Assembly (NCBI RefSeq): GCF_001439915.1
Contig: NZ_LMBW01000001.1
Span: 886,512-950,511 of the forward strand
Reading direction: 5' to 3'
Source: Fredinandcohnia humi
GTDB lineage: Bacteria; Bacillota; Bacilli; Bacillales; Bacillaceae_L
DNA: 64,000 nt
A program made the translations under genes and the position numbers. The notes under the pieces are model-generated. The model had not been told where the DNA came from. It did no database searches and saw only the letters and a list, made by a program, of their open reading frames with translations. Shown here in pieces: positions 46,907-56,108 of the stretch (position 1 is its first letter; each line of letters opens with the position of its first letter).

Positions 46907-47368
46907 ATGTCTGAACAAGCAGCTATGTTAAAAGTAATTGTATTTTCACTTCATGATGAGGAGTACGGAATCCCGGTTTCTCAAGTGCGCTCTATTGAAA
47001 AGGTGCAGCATATAACCCGTGTTCCCAGAACAGCGCCATTTGTTAAGGGTGTTATTAATTTAAGAGGACTTGTTACTCCAATAATTGATTTACGAACACG
47101 CTTTGGAATGGCTGAATCGGGGTATACGGATAGTACAAGGATTATTATTGTGGCGACGGAAGATGTTGAGGTTGGATTAATTGTGGATACTGCAAATGAC
47201 GTAATGGATATTCCAGTTGATGCAATTGAGCCCCCACCTGAGATTGTAGGCAGTATTGAAGTGGAATACTTAGAAGGGGTAGCAAAGCTTGAGAAAAGAC
47301 TACTCATCTTATTAAACCTAGAAAAGGTACTTAAAACAGATATCGTAAAAGAAAAGATAGAAGGGTAA
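46907..47368 (+). CDS. cheW: Chemotaxis coupling protein CheW
   Basis: SH3-like adaptor of 153 residues linking receptors to CheA. It shows VIVFSLHDEEYGIPVSQVRS, TRVPRTAPFVKGVINLRGLV and PIIDLRTRFGM. AAAGGGGGAG precedes ATG 46907. It lies between cheA and cheC as in B. subtilis. Confidence 0.97.
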   Translation: MSEQAAMLKVIVFSLHDEEYGIPVSQVRSIEKVQHITRVPRTAPFVKGVINLRGLVTPIIDLRTRFGMAESGYTDSTRIIIVATEDVEVGLIVDTANDVMDIPVDAIEPPPEIVGSIEVEYLEGVAKLEKRLLILLNLEKVLKTDIVKEKIEG

Positions 47369-47373
47369 TTACT

Positions 47374-48015
47374 ATGTCATTTTTCGGGCGTATTAATTCC
47401 ACACATTTAGATATTTTAAAAGAGATTGGTAATATTGGGGCTGGACATTCTGCTACTGCTTTGTCGAAGCTTTTAAATCGTAAAATTGATATGCAGGTAC
47501 CAAATGTGAGAATCGTTTCCTTTGATGAAATGATGGAGTTTGCAGGTGGGGCTGAAAATATTGTTGCAGGTATTTTCCTACGAATTGAAGGGGATCTAAC
47601 TGGAAATATGTTTTTTATTTTGCAGCTTCCACAAGCAACAAAATTAATTCAAGATTTGGTTGGTGATAAAAGTTTCTCGTTTGAGAGTAATGTCCAAAAT
47701 GAATTAGGGATATCGGCTTTTCAAGAGGTTGGAAATATTTTGTCAGGCTCGTATCTTACATCATTATCAGATTTTACCGGGTTGAATTTGTATCCATCCG
47801 TTCCGGGGTTTTCAATCGATATGGTTGGTGCAATTATCGGCTATGGCCTACTGGAACTTTCACAGGTAAGTGATTTTGTAATTGCCATTGAAACAGAAAT
47901 TAATGAAAATGAAAATCCCGATAACAACAATATAAATGGGCATTTTTTGCTGTTGCCGGATCCTGATTCATTCGACAAAATCTTTACTGCTTTGGGAGTT
48001 CAATTACATGATTAA
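47374..48015 (+). CDS. cheC: CheY-P phosphatase CheC
   Basis: Phosphatase of 213 residues that adjusts CheY-P and is activated by CheD binding. Two active-site motifs, [20 protein letters not shown] and [20 protein letters not shown], carry the expected Glu and Asn pairs. It overlaps cheD by 8 bases, matching the physical CheC-CheD partnership. Confidence 0.97.
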   Translation: MSFFGRINSTHLDILKEIGNIGAGHSATALSKLLNRKIDMQVPNVRIVSFDEMMEFAGGAENIVAGIFLRIEGDLTGNMFFILQLPQATKLIQDLVGDKSFSFESNVQNELGISAFQEVGNILSGSYLTSLSDFTGLNLYPSVPGFSIDMVGAIIGYGLLELSQVSDFVIAIETEINENENPDNNNINGHFLLLPDPDSFDKIFTALGVQLHD

Positions 48016-48505
48016 CACATCTCAAGTCATTAAGGTTGGGATCGCTGACATGAATGTCATTACTGCACCTGACTTAATCCGAACATCTGGACTAGGTTCC
48101 TGTGTAGGAGTTATCATTTATGATCAAGCAAAAAAGGTAGCAGGTCTAGCCCATATCATGCTGCCGAGTTCGGTTTCGACAAAAGCAGGAAACATGAATA
48201 ATGCCAAATATGCCGATACTGCAATAGAAGAGCTCATTAATAAAACAATTGAAATTGGCGGTCGAGCAAAGAGTTTAAAAGCCAAAATTGCAGGCGGAGC
48301 CCAGATGTTTCAATTTCAATCGGGCAGTGATATTATGAGAATTGGTCCGCGTAACGTCGAGGCAGTTGAGGTAGAGCTAAAGCGCTTTAACATCACACTT
48401 GTTGCATCCGACGTTGGTGGGAGCAATGGTCGAACAATTGAATTTGACCCCGAGACCACAATTCTTAAAATCCGCACAGTCAGTAAAGGAATTAAAGAAA
48501 TTTAA
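48008..48505 (+). CDS. cheD: Chemoreceptor glutamine deamidase CheD
   Basis: Deamidase of 166 residues acting on receptor glutamines; also the activating partner of CheC. Catalytic Cys32 in [12 protein letters not shown] and His49 in GLAHIMLP are visible. [13 protein letters not shown] and the GGAQMFQF segment fit the family. ATG 48008 is used; the longer frame from 47936 lies inside cheC. sigD follows 45 bp later. Confidence 0.97.
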   Translation: MINTSQVIKVGIADMNVITAPDLIRTSGLGSCVGVIIYDQAKKVAGLAHIMLPSSVSTKAGNMNNAKYADTAIEELINKTIEIGGRAKSLKAKIAGGAQMFQFQSGSDIMRIGPRNVEAVEVELKRFNITLVASDVGGSNGRTIEFDPETTILKIRTVSKGIKEI

Positions 48506-48550
48506 GCAGGTTAAAATATAGAAAAAAATAAAACGAAAAGGAGGAATAGA

Positions 48551-49318
48551 ATGTCCAGATTATCATCGACAGATCACGGGGATTATTGGCAGAAATGGAC
48601 CGACTCACGAGATACAGATGCAGGGGACGCCCTTGTTAGAAAATACATGCCGCTCGTTTCATACCATGTACAGCGAATCTCAGTCACGTTGCCGAAAAGT
48701 GTGAACAAAGATGATATAAAAAGTCTTGGGCTGATCGGGTTATATGATGCTCTGGAAAAATTCGATCCTTCGCGTGACTTAAAATTTGATACATATGCTT
48801 CTTTTCGAATTCGTGGAGCGATACTAGATGGCTTGAGAAAGGAAGACTGGTTACCCAGAAGCTCAAGAGAAAAATCAAAGAAAGTAGAAGCTGCCATCGA
48901 AAAGCTCGAACAAAAGCTGATGCGCAACGTCACGATACCGGAAATCGCTGCTGAAGTCCAGATGAGTGAAGAGGATGTTTATCAAACAATGAATGAAGGC
49001 TTCTTTGCGAATGTTCTGTCTATGGATGACCATCAGCATGATGACGAAGGTAGTGAAAAATCGCACCTTTCAATAAAGGACAATAAGACCTTAACGCCAG
49101 AGGAACATATTGTTAAAAAAGAAACACTTAACCAATTAATCAATGTCATCCAAGAATTAAATGAAAAAGAGCAATTAATCATTAGTTTATTTTATAAAGA
49201 AGAACTTACATTAACTGAAATAGGACAGGTAATGGGGTTATCGACATCTAGAATATCCCAAATCCACTCAAAGGCCCTATTTAAGCTGAAGGGTATTTTA
49301 CAAAAACATATTCATTAA
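48551..49318 (+). CDS. sigD: RNA polymerase sigma factor SigD
   Basis: Sigma-28 family factor of 255 residues for late flagellar, chemotaxis and autolysin genes. Region 2 includes KFDPSRDLKFDTYASFRIRG, then AILDGLRKEDWLPRSSREKS. Region 4 holds LNEKEQLIISLFYKEELTLT and GQVMGLSTSRISQIHSKAL. AAGGAGGAAT precedes ATG 48551. Its place near the 3' end of the long operon is the arrangement that makes sigma-D dose depend on transcript completion in B. subtilis. Confidence 0.98.
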   Translation: MSRLSSTDHGDYWQKWTDSRDTDAGDALVRKYMPLVSYHVQRISVTLPKSVNKDDIKSLGLIGLYDALEKFDPSRDLKFDTYASFRIRGAILDGLRKEDWLPRSSREKSKKVEAAIEKLEQKLMRNVTIPEIAAEVQMSEEDVYQTMNEGFFANVLSMDDHQHDDEGSEKSHLSIKDNKTLTPEEHIVKKETLNQLINVIQELNEKEQLIISLFYKEELTLTEIGQVMGLSTSRISQIHSKALFKLKGILQKHIH

Positions 49319-49332
49319 AGGGCGGGAGGACT

Positions 49333-50697
49333 GTGGCAGAGATCGAACTTCTAGTATCCAATGACAAAATGACTGTTCATGTCAACCTCATTAAAGATTC
49401 TACACCTCTTCAAATTGAACAGTCTGAGGTCTATTCTTTGTTGTCTAAACATGGAATTACATTTGGTATAAAGCGAGATGTCATCTTGCAAATGATAGCG
49501 AATAGGGATGACATGTTTTTTCCTTTATTAATTGCAGAGGGTGAATCACCTAAAAAAGGTGAAGATGGTTTTATAAAACTAGAAACCGTTGAAAACAAAC
49601 AGGATTTTCAATCAAACGAGGTGCTAAATTTTCGGAATGTAAGGCAAATACCTTCCGTAAAAGCTGGACAACTTGTTGCCACCATATATCCAAGTCGGCC
49701 TGGAAATCCCGGAAGAAATGTCTTGGGGCATCCAATTGCAGCCATGAATGGGAAACCGTATCCGATGGTGGTAGGTAAAAACATTGTCGAAACAAATGGG
49801 CAGCTGTATGCCACAATGGACGGACAAATCAGCCTGTCTGGAAAAAAAATAAGCGTTCTCCCCGTTTTTGAGGTAAATGGGGATGTCAATCTTAAGACTG
49901 GAAATATTGACTTCATCGGAAATGTCACGATTAGAGGGAATGTACCGAGTGATTACGTCATTAAAGCAGGTGGAGACATTTCAATCTATGGTATTGTCGA
50001 AGGCGCACAAATAGAGGCTGGAGGATCCATTTATATATCAGGCGGAATTGTTGGGTTTGCAAAAGCATCGATTCGTGCCAAAGGGGATATAATTGCATCC
50101 TATATGAATCAATGCCAGGTACATGCAGGAAAAAACATCGAAGTGACAGGTTCAATCTTACATAGCGTTTGTTTTGCAACTGGAAATGTTCATTCCTTGA
50201 CCGGGAGCATTATTGGCGGGCTTATTTCGGCTGGGCATCATGTAACAGCTAAGGACGTCGGTAATGCATCACATACAAAAACAGAGATACAAATTGGAAT
50301 GATTGATAGATATACTGAAGATGAAAAACGGATTCGTGAGGAAATGGATGCAATAAAAGCCCAACTTCAAAAGGTTATGCTCATACTCCGAACTTTATCT
50401 GAAAAATACAAAAGGACTTCAACTCTTTCAGAAGATGAAATTTTACTTCTAAAAAGAGACAAACTAACACAAACGGAATTAACAAAAAAGCTAGAATTGC
50501 TTGATTCTGAATTAATGGAACTTTCATCAAAGCAAAAGGAAGTAGCTGCAAATAGTGTAATCGCTACCGGCAACCTTTATCCCAATGTTTATATCCAATT
50601 TGGTAAATATAAAAGAATCATAAATCAACTCTTTCACCATGTAAAAGCGCAACTAGTTAATAAAGAGATTTCAATAGACATCTATTCTGAAAAATAA
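49333..50697 (+). CDS. FapA family (DUF342) protein
   Basis: Protein of 454 residues in the DUF342/FapA family, encoded after sigD in many bacilli but absent from this place in B. subtilis as I recall. A central stretch (about 150-320) has the Gly/Val repeat rhythm of a beta-solenoid (VNGDVNLKTGNIDFIGNVTI, then GDISIYGIVEGAQIEAGGSI and GGLISAGHHVTAKDVG). A coiled coil follows (about 330-410). It starts with GTG 49333 behind GGGAGGACT. Its role may be polymer- or surface-related; the flagellar link rests on position. Confidence 0.88.
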   Translation: MAEIELLVSNDKMTVHVNLIKDSTPLQIEQSEVYSLLSKHGITFGIKRDVILQMIANRDDMFFPLLIAEGESPKKGEDGFIKLETVENKQDFQSNEVLNFRNVRQIPSVKAGQLVATIYPSRPGNPGRNVLGHPIAAMNGKPYPMVVGKNIVETNGQLYATMDGQISLSGKKISVLPVFEVNGDVNLKTGNIDFIGNVTIRGNVPSDYVIKAGGDISIYGIVEGAQIEAGGSIYISGGIVGFAKASIRAKGDIIASYMNQCQVHAGKNIEVTGSILHSVCFATGNVHSLTGSIIGGLISAGHHVTAKDVGNASHTKTEIQIGMIDRYTEDEKRIREEMDAIKAQLQKVMLILRTLSEKYKRTSTLSEDEILLLKRDKLTQTELTKKLELLDSELMELSSKQKEVAANSVIATGNLYPNVYIQFGKYKRIINQLFHHVKAQLVNKEISIDIYSEK

Positions 50698-50719
50698 AAA
50701 TCGGAAGAAGTGAAAAAAA

Positions 50720-51025
50720 TTGAGTCTAAAATTAGTTGAATTACAAGTTGCGATTCCAAGAACCCAAGATGCAGGAAAGATTCAAGACCAACTAATGATG
50801 CGTGGACAGCATATGCAAGAACATATTCTCTCAGAAAATGAGAAGTTAGAAAAAAGAAACCGAACAAAAGTGAACGAGAACAATAAATCCGAAAATGCCC
50901 AAATACATAAGGATGCATCATCAAACCCTTTTTCACAACAGCCTTCACATACATCACAACAGCCTGAACAAGAAGAGAAAGAGCAACATCCCTACAAGGG
51001 TAATTTAATCGATATCGTGGGATAG
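50720..51025 (+). CDS. Small hypothetical protein between FapA-like and swrB genes
   Basis: Protein of 101 residues from TTG 50720 (MSLKLVELQVAIPRTQDAGK). The first 35 residues look ordered and conserved in style (IPRTQDAGKIQDQLMMRGQH). The rest is highly polar: Glu, Lys, Asn, Gln and Ser with repeated SQQP blocks. There are no membrane segments. It follows the DUF342 gene by 22 bp and precedes swrB by 10 bp. I do not recognise a function. Confidence 0.75.
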   Translation: MSLKLVELQVAIPRTQDAGKIQDQLMMRGQHMQEHILSENEKLEKRNRTKVNENNKSENAQIHKDASSNPFSQQPSHTSQQPEQEEKEQHPYKGNLIDIVG

Positions 51026-51035
51026 AGGGAATTGT

Positions 51036-51587
51036 ATGACGACCATATTATTTATAATTTGCTTTGCGTTACTCGCAGTCGCCTTTTTTTTAATTATTCT
51101 TTTATATCTTAAGATCACACAACTGAAAGATGTTGAGGCTAAACAAGAACGTTTATTAAAGGAATTCGAAAGTGTAATCACTTCATATGTGATGGAAATT
51201 AAAGAAGAAAATGAAGTGTTTTTAAATAGAATCCAAGATGTAAAACAAGCACCGAAACTAAAACAGGAATTAGTAAAAGAAGAGTTCTCTGAAACTGCGG
51301 ATACTCATAAGAAATCGATTCATATAAAAGAACAAAAATTAACATCTAATGATATTCAGGAACTTTTGCCTTCATATACAGATCAGGAAGAAATTGAACA
51401 AAATATCTTATCAGAACAGAAACCAAAACAAGAAACAACCGAGAATGATGATAGTCTTATAGAAGTTCTTTTTAAAGATATTGATCATCTCACTAAGCTA
51501 GGTCTTTCTTACGATGAAATCGCAAAAAAATTTAATAAAGGGAAAACTGAAATCGAACTTTTACACAAATTTCGTCAAAACAACTAA
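51036..51587 (+). CDS. swrB: Swarming motility protein SwrB (YlxL)
   Basis: Single-pass membrane protein of 183 residues that in B. subtilis activates FliF/FliG assembly and export, needed for swarming. Membrane segment at about 4-26 (FIICFALLAVAFFLIILLYL), then a coiled, acidic cytoplasmic region. The small C-terminal helical motif is HLTKLGLSYDEIAKKFNKGK. The N- and C-terminal ends are the conserved parts. It is the last gene of the fla/che operon. No clear terminator is seen before the rpsB promoter. Confidence 0.92.
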   Translation: MTTILFIICFALLAVAFFLIILLYLKITQLKDVEAKQERLLKEFESVITSYVMEIKEENEVFLNRIQDVKQAPKLKQELVKEEFSETADTHKKSIHIKEQKLTSNDIQELLPSYTDQEEIEQNILSEQKPKQETTENDDSLIEVLFKDIDHLTKLGLSYDEIAKKFNKGKTEIELLHKFRQNN

Positions 51588-51593
51588 TTTTTC

Positions 51594-51622
51594 TTGATTG
51601 GGGGTTTTGATTGTGTTATATT
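51594..51622 (+). promoter_or_regulatory. Sigma-A type promoter for rpsB
   Basis: -35 TTGATT (51594-51599), 17-bp spacer, -10 TATATT (51617-51622) preceded by TGT, giving an extended -10. Confidence 0.75.
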
Positions 51623-51643
51623 AATTTTTGGTGTTATTACACA

Positions 51644-52432
<789 letters not shown>

Positions 52433-52438
52433 TGAGCG

Positions 52439-52477
52439 AAAGGTGATAAGAGGGCTATGCCTTTTATCACCTTTTTT
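52439..52477 (+). terminator. Rho-independent terminator after rpsB
   Basis: An 11-bp stem AAAGGTGATAA (52439-52449) with TTATCACCTTT (52464-52474), capped by an inner GGC/GCC, followed by a T tract to 52477. Confidence 0.9.
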
Positions 52478-52485
52478 AAAGATGA

Positions 52486-52664
52486 TGTCTAGCTCCAGGC
52501 GCCATCGGCTCTCTGGTCTAGTCAATCGCTTCTGAAGGCAAAATGCGCCTTCTGTCAGCGCTCGTCTTATGCTTGACTTGCACAGGATGTGCTGACATTG
52601 ACGTTCGCCACAGGACGTGGCGGTAGTTAGTCGATGACCCTTAATTGCGCGCCTTGCGCTTTTC
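52486..52664. repeat. Family A dispersed repeat, copy A2 (rpsB/tsf gap)
   Basis: About 180 bp that fill most of the rpsB-tsf gap. It aligns with the copy at 53742-53862: TGTCTAG, GGCGCCATCGGCTC, CAATCGCTTCTGAAGG, CTTCTGTCAGCGCTCGTCTT and GCGCCTTG are shared. It additionally holds an internal module (about 52577-52636) with hairpins at 52580-52592 and 52607-52621, which are the exact reverse complements of two hairpins in A1. The hairpin GAAGGC/GCCTTC (52534-52552) covaries with A3. Confidence 0.8.
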
Positions 52665-52671
52665 TTTAGAA

Positions 52672-52700
52672 TTATATAAAATCGCATATTATGTCATAAT
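52672..52700 (+). promoter_or_regulatory. Possible promoter for tsf
   Basis: -10 CATAAT (52695-52700) with an upstream TGT (extended -10) and a weak -35 TTATAT (52672-52677) at 17 bp, placed just after the repeat. Confidence 0.4.
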
Positions 52701-52776
52701 AGAAACAGAATGTCTAATGAATTAAATTTCGTACAATTCGAACTAGTACATAGTGGCAAATAAGGAGGAAAACATA

Positions 52777-53658
52777 ATGGCAGTAACTGCACAAATGGTA
52801 AAAGAGCTCCGTGAAAAAACTGGAGCAGGTATGATGGACTGTAAGAAGGCTCTTACAGAAACTGATGGTGATATGGACAAAGCAATTGACTTCCTTCGTG
52901 AAAAAGGGATTGCAAAAGCTGCGAAAAAAGGTGACCGTATCGCTGCTGAAGGTTTAACTACGATTGAAGTTTCAGGAAATGAAGCAGTTATTTTAGAAGT
53001 AAACTCTGAAACAGACTTCGTTGCAAAAAATGAAGGTTTCCAAACGCTAGTAAAAGAATTAGCTGCTCACCTTTTAGCGAAAAAACCTGCTAACGTTGAA
53101 GAAGCATTAGACCAAAAGATGGACAACGGTTCAGCCGTTTCTGAGTATATTAATGCTGCAATCGCAAAAATCGGAGAAAAACTTTCACTTCGTCGTTTCG
53201 AAATTGCTTCAAAAGAAGATGGTGACGTATTTGGTGCTTACCTTCACGCGGGTGGACGTATTGGTGTTCTAACTGTTCTAGGTGGTACAACAGACAATGA
53301 TGTTGCAAAGGATGTAGCAATGCACATAGCAGCTGTAAATCCTAAATATGTATCACGTGATCAAGTTTCTTCTGAGGAAGTTGAACATGAACGTGAAATA
53401 TTAACACAACAAGCATTGAATGAAGGCAAACCTGAAAATATCGTAGCGAAAATGGTTGAAGGACGTCTTGGTAAGTACTTCGAAGACATCTGTCTTCTTG
53501 ACCAAAGCTTCGTTAAAGACCCGGATCAAAAGGTTCGCAAGTTTGTTGAATCAAAAGGTGCTACAGTGAAAAGATTCGTTCGTTACGAAGTTGGTGAAGG
53601 TATTGAGAAACGTCAAGATAACTTTGCTGAAGAAGTAATGAACCAAGTGAAGAAGTAA
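52777..53658 (+). CDS. tsf: Elongation factor Ts
   Basis: Guanine-nucleotide exchange factor for EF-Tu, 293 residues from ATG 52777. The UBA-like N-terminus ([20 protein letters not shown]) and the core motif [20 protein letters not shown] identify it. AAGGAGG lies just upstream. The in-frame GTG 52753 precedes this site and is rejected. A terminator follows. Confidence 0.98.
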   Translation: MAVTAQMVKELREKTGAGMMDCKKALTETDGDMDKAIDFLREKGIAKAAKKGDRIAAEGLTTIEVSGNEAVILEVNSETDFVAKNEGFQTLVKELAAHLLAKKPANVEEALDQKMDNGSAVSEYINAAIAKIGEKLSLRRFEIASKEDGDVFGAYLHAGGRIGVLTVLGGTTDNDVAKDVAMHIAAVNPKYVSRDQVSSEEVEHEREILTQQALNEGKPENIVAKMVEGRLGKYFEDICLLDQSFVKDPDQKVRKFVESKGATVKRFVRYEVGEGIEKRQDNFAEEVMNQVKK

Positions 53659-53667
53659 AAAGAAAAC

Positions 53668-53697
53668 AGGGAACACGTTATGTGTTCCCTATTTTTG
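53668..53697 (+). terminator. Rho-independent terminator after tsf
   Basis: A perfect 9-bp stem AGGGAACAC (53668-53676) with GTGTTCCCT (53682-53690), loop GTTAT, then ATTTTT. Confidence 0.88.
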
Positions 53698-53741
53698 AAA
53701 TGATAAGTATTGCACTATAAAAAGGTGCTTGTATTTTTTGT

Positions 53742-53862
53742 TGTCTAGCACAAGGCGCCATCGGCTCGAGGTCATAAGCCAATCGCTTCTGAAGGTAAAA
53801 TGCACCTTCTGTCAGCGCTCGTCTTATGCTTGTCGCCTAGGGCTAAGCGCCTTGTACTTTTC
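53742..53862. repeat. Family A dispersed repeat, copy A3 (tsf/pyrH gap)
   Basis: About 120 bp, same orientation as A2 but without its internal module. Terminal ACAAGGCGC (53750-53758) pairs exactly with GCGCCTTGT (53847-53855). The internal hairpin GAAGGT/ACCTTC (53791-53809) corresponds to GAAGGC/GCCTTC in A2, a compensatory change. It ends about 10 bp before the pyrH ribosome-binding site. No separate pyrH promoter is obvious. Confidence 0.8.
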
Positions 53863-53887
53863 TTAAAAGATGGAGGTTTTTTAATCG

Positions 53888-54610
53888 ATGAGCGGTGCCA
53901 AATATAAACGTATAGTGTTAAAATTAAGTGGAGAAGCATTAGCGGGTGAGCAGGGATTTGGCATAAACCCATCCGTAATCCAATCAGTAGCGAAACAAGT
54001 GAAAGAAGTTGCTGAACTTGGAGTTGAAGTTGCCGTTGTTGTCGGTGGCGGAAACATTTGGAGAGGCAAGATTGGCAGTGAAATGGGAATGGACCGTGCA
54101 ACTGCTGACTATATGGGTATGCTTGCAACGGTAATGAATTCTTTAGCTTTACAAGATAGCTTAGAAAATTCAGGGATCCAAACCCGAGTCCAAACATCCA
54201 TTGAAATGCGTCAAGTCGCAGAACCTTACATAAGAAGAAAAGCGATTCGTCATCTGGAAAAGAAACGTGTTGTGATTTTTGCAGCAGGTACAGGAAATCC
54301 TTATTTCTCAACAGATACGACTGCTGCTTTACGTGCTGCTGAAATTGAGGCAGAGGTAATTTTAATGGCTAAAAATAATGTAGATGGTGTCTATAGTGCC
54401 GATCCATCAATTGATAAAACAGCTGTGAAATATGAGACATTATCATATCTCGATGTTATTAAAGAAGGATTAGCTGTAATGGATTCCACTGCATCTTCAC
54501 TTTGCATGGACAATGATATTCCGTTAATTGTTTTTTCAATTATGGAAGAAGGTAATATTAAACGTGTCGTACAAGGAGAAAATATCGGAACAATTGTTAG
54601 GGGGAAATAA
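53888..54610 (+). CDS. pyrH: Uridylate kinase (UMP kinase)
   Basis: Hexameric kinase of 240 residues converting UMP to UDP, essential for pyrimidine nucleotides. [71 protein letters not shown] and [13 protein letters not shown] are diagnostic. GGAGG (53872-53876) precedes ATG 53888. frr follows after 5 bp. Confidence 0.98.
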   Translation: MSGAKYKRIVLKLSGEALAGEQGFGINPSVIQSVAKQVKEVAELGVEVAVVVGGGNIWRGKIGSEMGMDRATADYMGMLATVMNSLALQDSLENSGIQTRVQTSIEMRQVAEPYIRRKAIRHLEKKRVVIFAAGTGNPYFSTDTTAALRAAEIEAEVILMAKNNVDGVYSADPSIDKTAVKYETLSYLDVIKEGLAVMDSTASSLCMDNDIPLIVFSIMEEGNIKRVVQGENIGTIVRGK

Positions 54611-54615
54611 ACTTT

Positions 54616-55173
54616 ATGGCAAATAACACATTAAACCAAGTGAAAGATAAAATGTCTAAAGCAGTCCAAGCTTTGTCTCGTGAACTAGCAACCGTAAGAG
54701 CTGGCAGAGCAAACCCAGCAATCCTTGATAAGGTTTCAGTCGATTACTATGGTGCACCAACGCCTTTAAATCAGCTTGGATCTATCAATGTACCTGAGGC
54801 AAGAATGCTTGTTATTCAACCATATGACAAGTCTATTTTAGGGGATATGGAAAAAGCGATTCAGAAGGCGGATTTAGGCTTAAATCCAACAAATGACGGG
54901 TCTATTATTCGTATTTCAATCCCTCCACTAACAGAGGAAAGGCGCCGTGAGTTAGTGAAACTTGTTAAGAAATATGCGGAAGAGTCTAAAGTTGCAGTTC
55001 GAAATGTTCGTCGTGATGGCAATGATGAATTGAAAAAGCTTGAGAAAAACGGTGAAATCACTGAAGACGAATTACGTAGCCTGACGGATGACGTTCAAAA
55101 AATCACGGACGAATCTATTAATAAGGTTGATTCAGTTGCAAAAGAAAAAGAAAAAGAAATAATGGAAGTCTAA
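54616..55173 (+). CDS. frr: Ribosome recycling factor
   Basis: Splits post-termination ribosomes with EF-G. It has 185 residues, a three-helix bundle with a small beta domain: [49 protein letters not shown] and [19 protein letters not shown]. Co-transcribed with pyrH and closed by a terminator. Confidence 0.98.
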   Translation: MANNTLNQVKDKMSKAVQALSRELATVRAGRANPAILDKVSVDYYGAPTPLNQLGSINVPEARMLVIQPYDKSILGDMEKAIQKADLGLNPTNDGSIIRISIPPLTEERRRELVKLVKKYAEESKVAVRNVRRDGNDELKKLEKNGEITEDELRSLTDDVQKITDESINKVDSVAKEKEKEIMEV

Positions 55174-55204
55174 TCCATTTCAATGTACAATATATTGTAA
55201 AAAG

Positions 55205-55233
55205 ACCCTCTTACGTTTACAGGGGGTTTTTTT
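55205..55233 (+). terminator. Rho-independent terminator after frr
   Basis: Stem ACCCTC (55205-55210) with GGGGGT (55222-55227), one T-G pair, 11-base loop, then T tract to 55233. Confidence 0.75.
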
Positions 55234-55255
55234 GTTAATACTGACTACTAATTAG

Positions 55256-55284
55256 TTACCGAAAACGTATAAAAATGGTAAAAT
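55256..55284 (+). promoter_or_regulatory. Possible promoter for uppS
   Basis: -10 TAAAAT (55279-55284) with an upstream TGG (extended -10) and a weak -35 TTACCG (55256-55261), 17-bp spacer. Confidence 0.45.
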
Positions 55285-55305
55285 GAAACTGGTCTGGGTG
55301 CAAAA

Positions 55306-55324
55306 ACGCCAAGGCTCATTTGAT
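55306..55324. repeat. Family B remnant B3 (frr/uppS gap)
   Basis: A 19-bp stretch, ACGCCAAGGCTCATTTGAT, identical at 18 positions to the 3' end of copy B1 (37438-37456). As in B1, it sits just upstream of a ribosome-binding site (GGAGG at 55334-55338). The rest of the element is absent. Confidence 0.6.
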
Positions 55325-55346
55325 TCGGGTGTTGGAGGACTTGTGA

Positions 55347-56108
55347 ATGTTTGAAAAATTTAAAAAAGCGAAAAATAAGTCAGTTTCTATTTCGGAAGAA
55401 GAAATATTAAAAGGACCAATTCCTAATCATATTGCAATTATCATGGATGGTAATGGGAGATGGGCTAGAAAGCGGGCACTGCCACGAACTGCGGGACATC
55501 ATGAAGGAATGAAGGTAGTAAAAAGAGTGACAAAACTCGCAAGCAGGCTTGGGGTTAAAACGTTAACAGTCTACGCATTTTCAACAGAAAACTGGAAGCG
55601 TCCAGAGGATGAGGTTAATTATTTATTAAGACTTCCTGAAGAATTTATGGGAACGTTCCTGCCAGAGTTAATTGAGGAAAATGTTCAGGTTCGAATTATG
55701 GGGAATAAAGATGCGACACCTGCACATACTCAAAAAGCAGCGGAAAAAGCGGTACATGATACAAGGCACAATACTGGAATGGTATTAAATTTAGCTCTTA
55801 ATTATGGTGGACGGGCCGACATCATAGAGGCGGTAAACAGTATACTTTCGGACTATCAAGAGGGTAACCTACATAAAAAAATAGATGAGGAATTGTTTGA
55901 CCAATATTTAATGAGTGCTGGGTTACAAGATCCTGATTTATTAATTCGTACGAGTGGGGAGATACGATTAAGTAATTTCATGCTCTGGCAGCTTGCATAT
56001 ACTGAATTTTGGTTCACAGATGTGTTATGGCCTGACTTTACGGAGCGACATTTATTAGAGGCTATCTGCGCATTTCAAAAGAGAGGCCGACGATTTGGGG
56101 GAGTATAA
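55347..56108 (+). CDS. uppS: Undecaprenyl diphosphate synthase
   Basis: cis-Prenyltransferase of 253 residues making the C55 lipid carrier for peptidoglycan and teichoic acids. The active site IIMDGNGRWARKRALPRTAG includes the catalytic Asp. FSTENWKRPEDEV and the C-terminal DLLIRTSGEIRLSNFMLWQL, AYTEFWFTDVLWPDF complete the family. ATG 55347 is eight bases from GGAGG. Its TAA stop is the first element of family B copy B2. Confidence 0.98.
   Translation: MFEKFKKAKNKSVSISEEEILKGPIPNHIAIIMDGNGRWARKRALPRTAGHHEGMKVVKRVTKLASRLGVKTLTVYAFSTENWKRPEDEVNYLLRLPEEFMGTFLPELIEENVQVRIMGNKDATPAHTQKAAEKAVHDTRHNTGMVLNLALNYGGRADIIEAVNSILSDYQEGNLHKKIDEELFDQYLMSAGLQDPDLLIRTSGEIRLSNFMLWQLAYTEFWFTDVLWPDFTERHLLEAICAFQKRGRRFGGV

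Noticed and set aside
47936-48007. Longer N-terminus for CheD
   Set aside because: The extra residues are an off-frame reading of cheC with many Cys; family proteins begin near [11 protein letters not shown].
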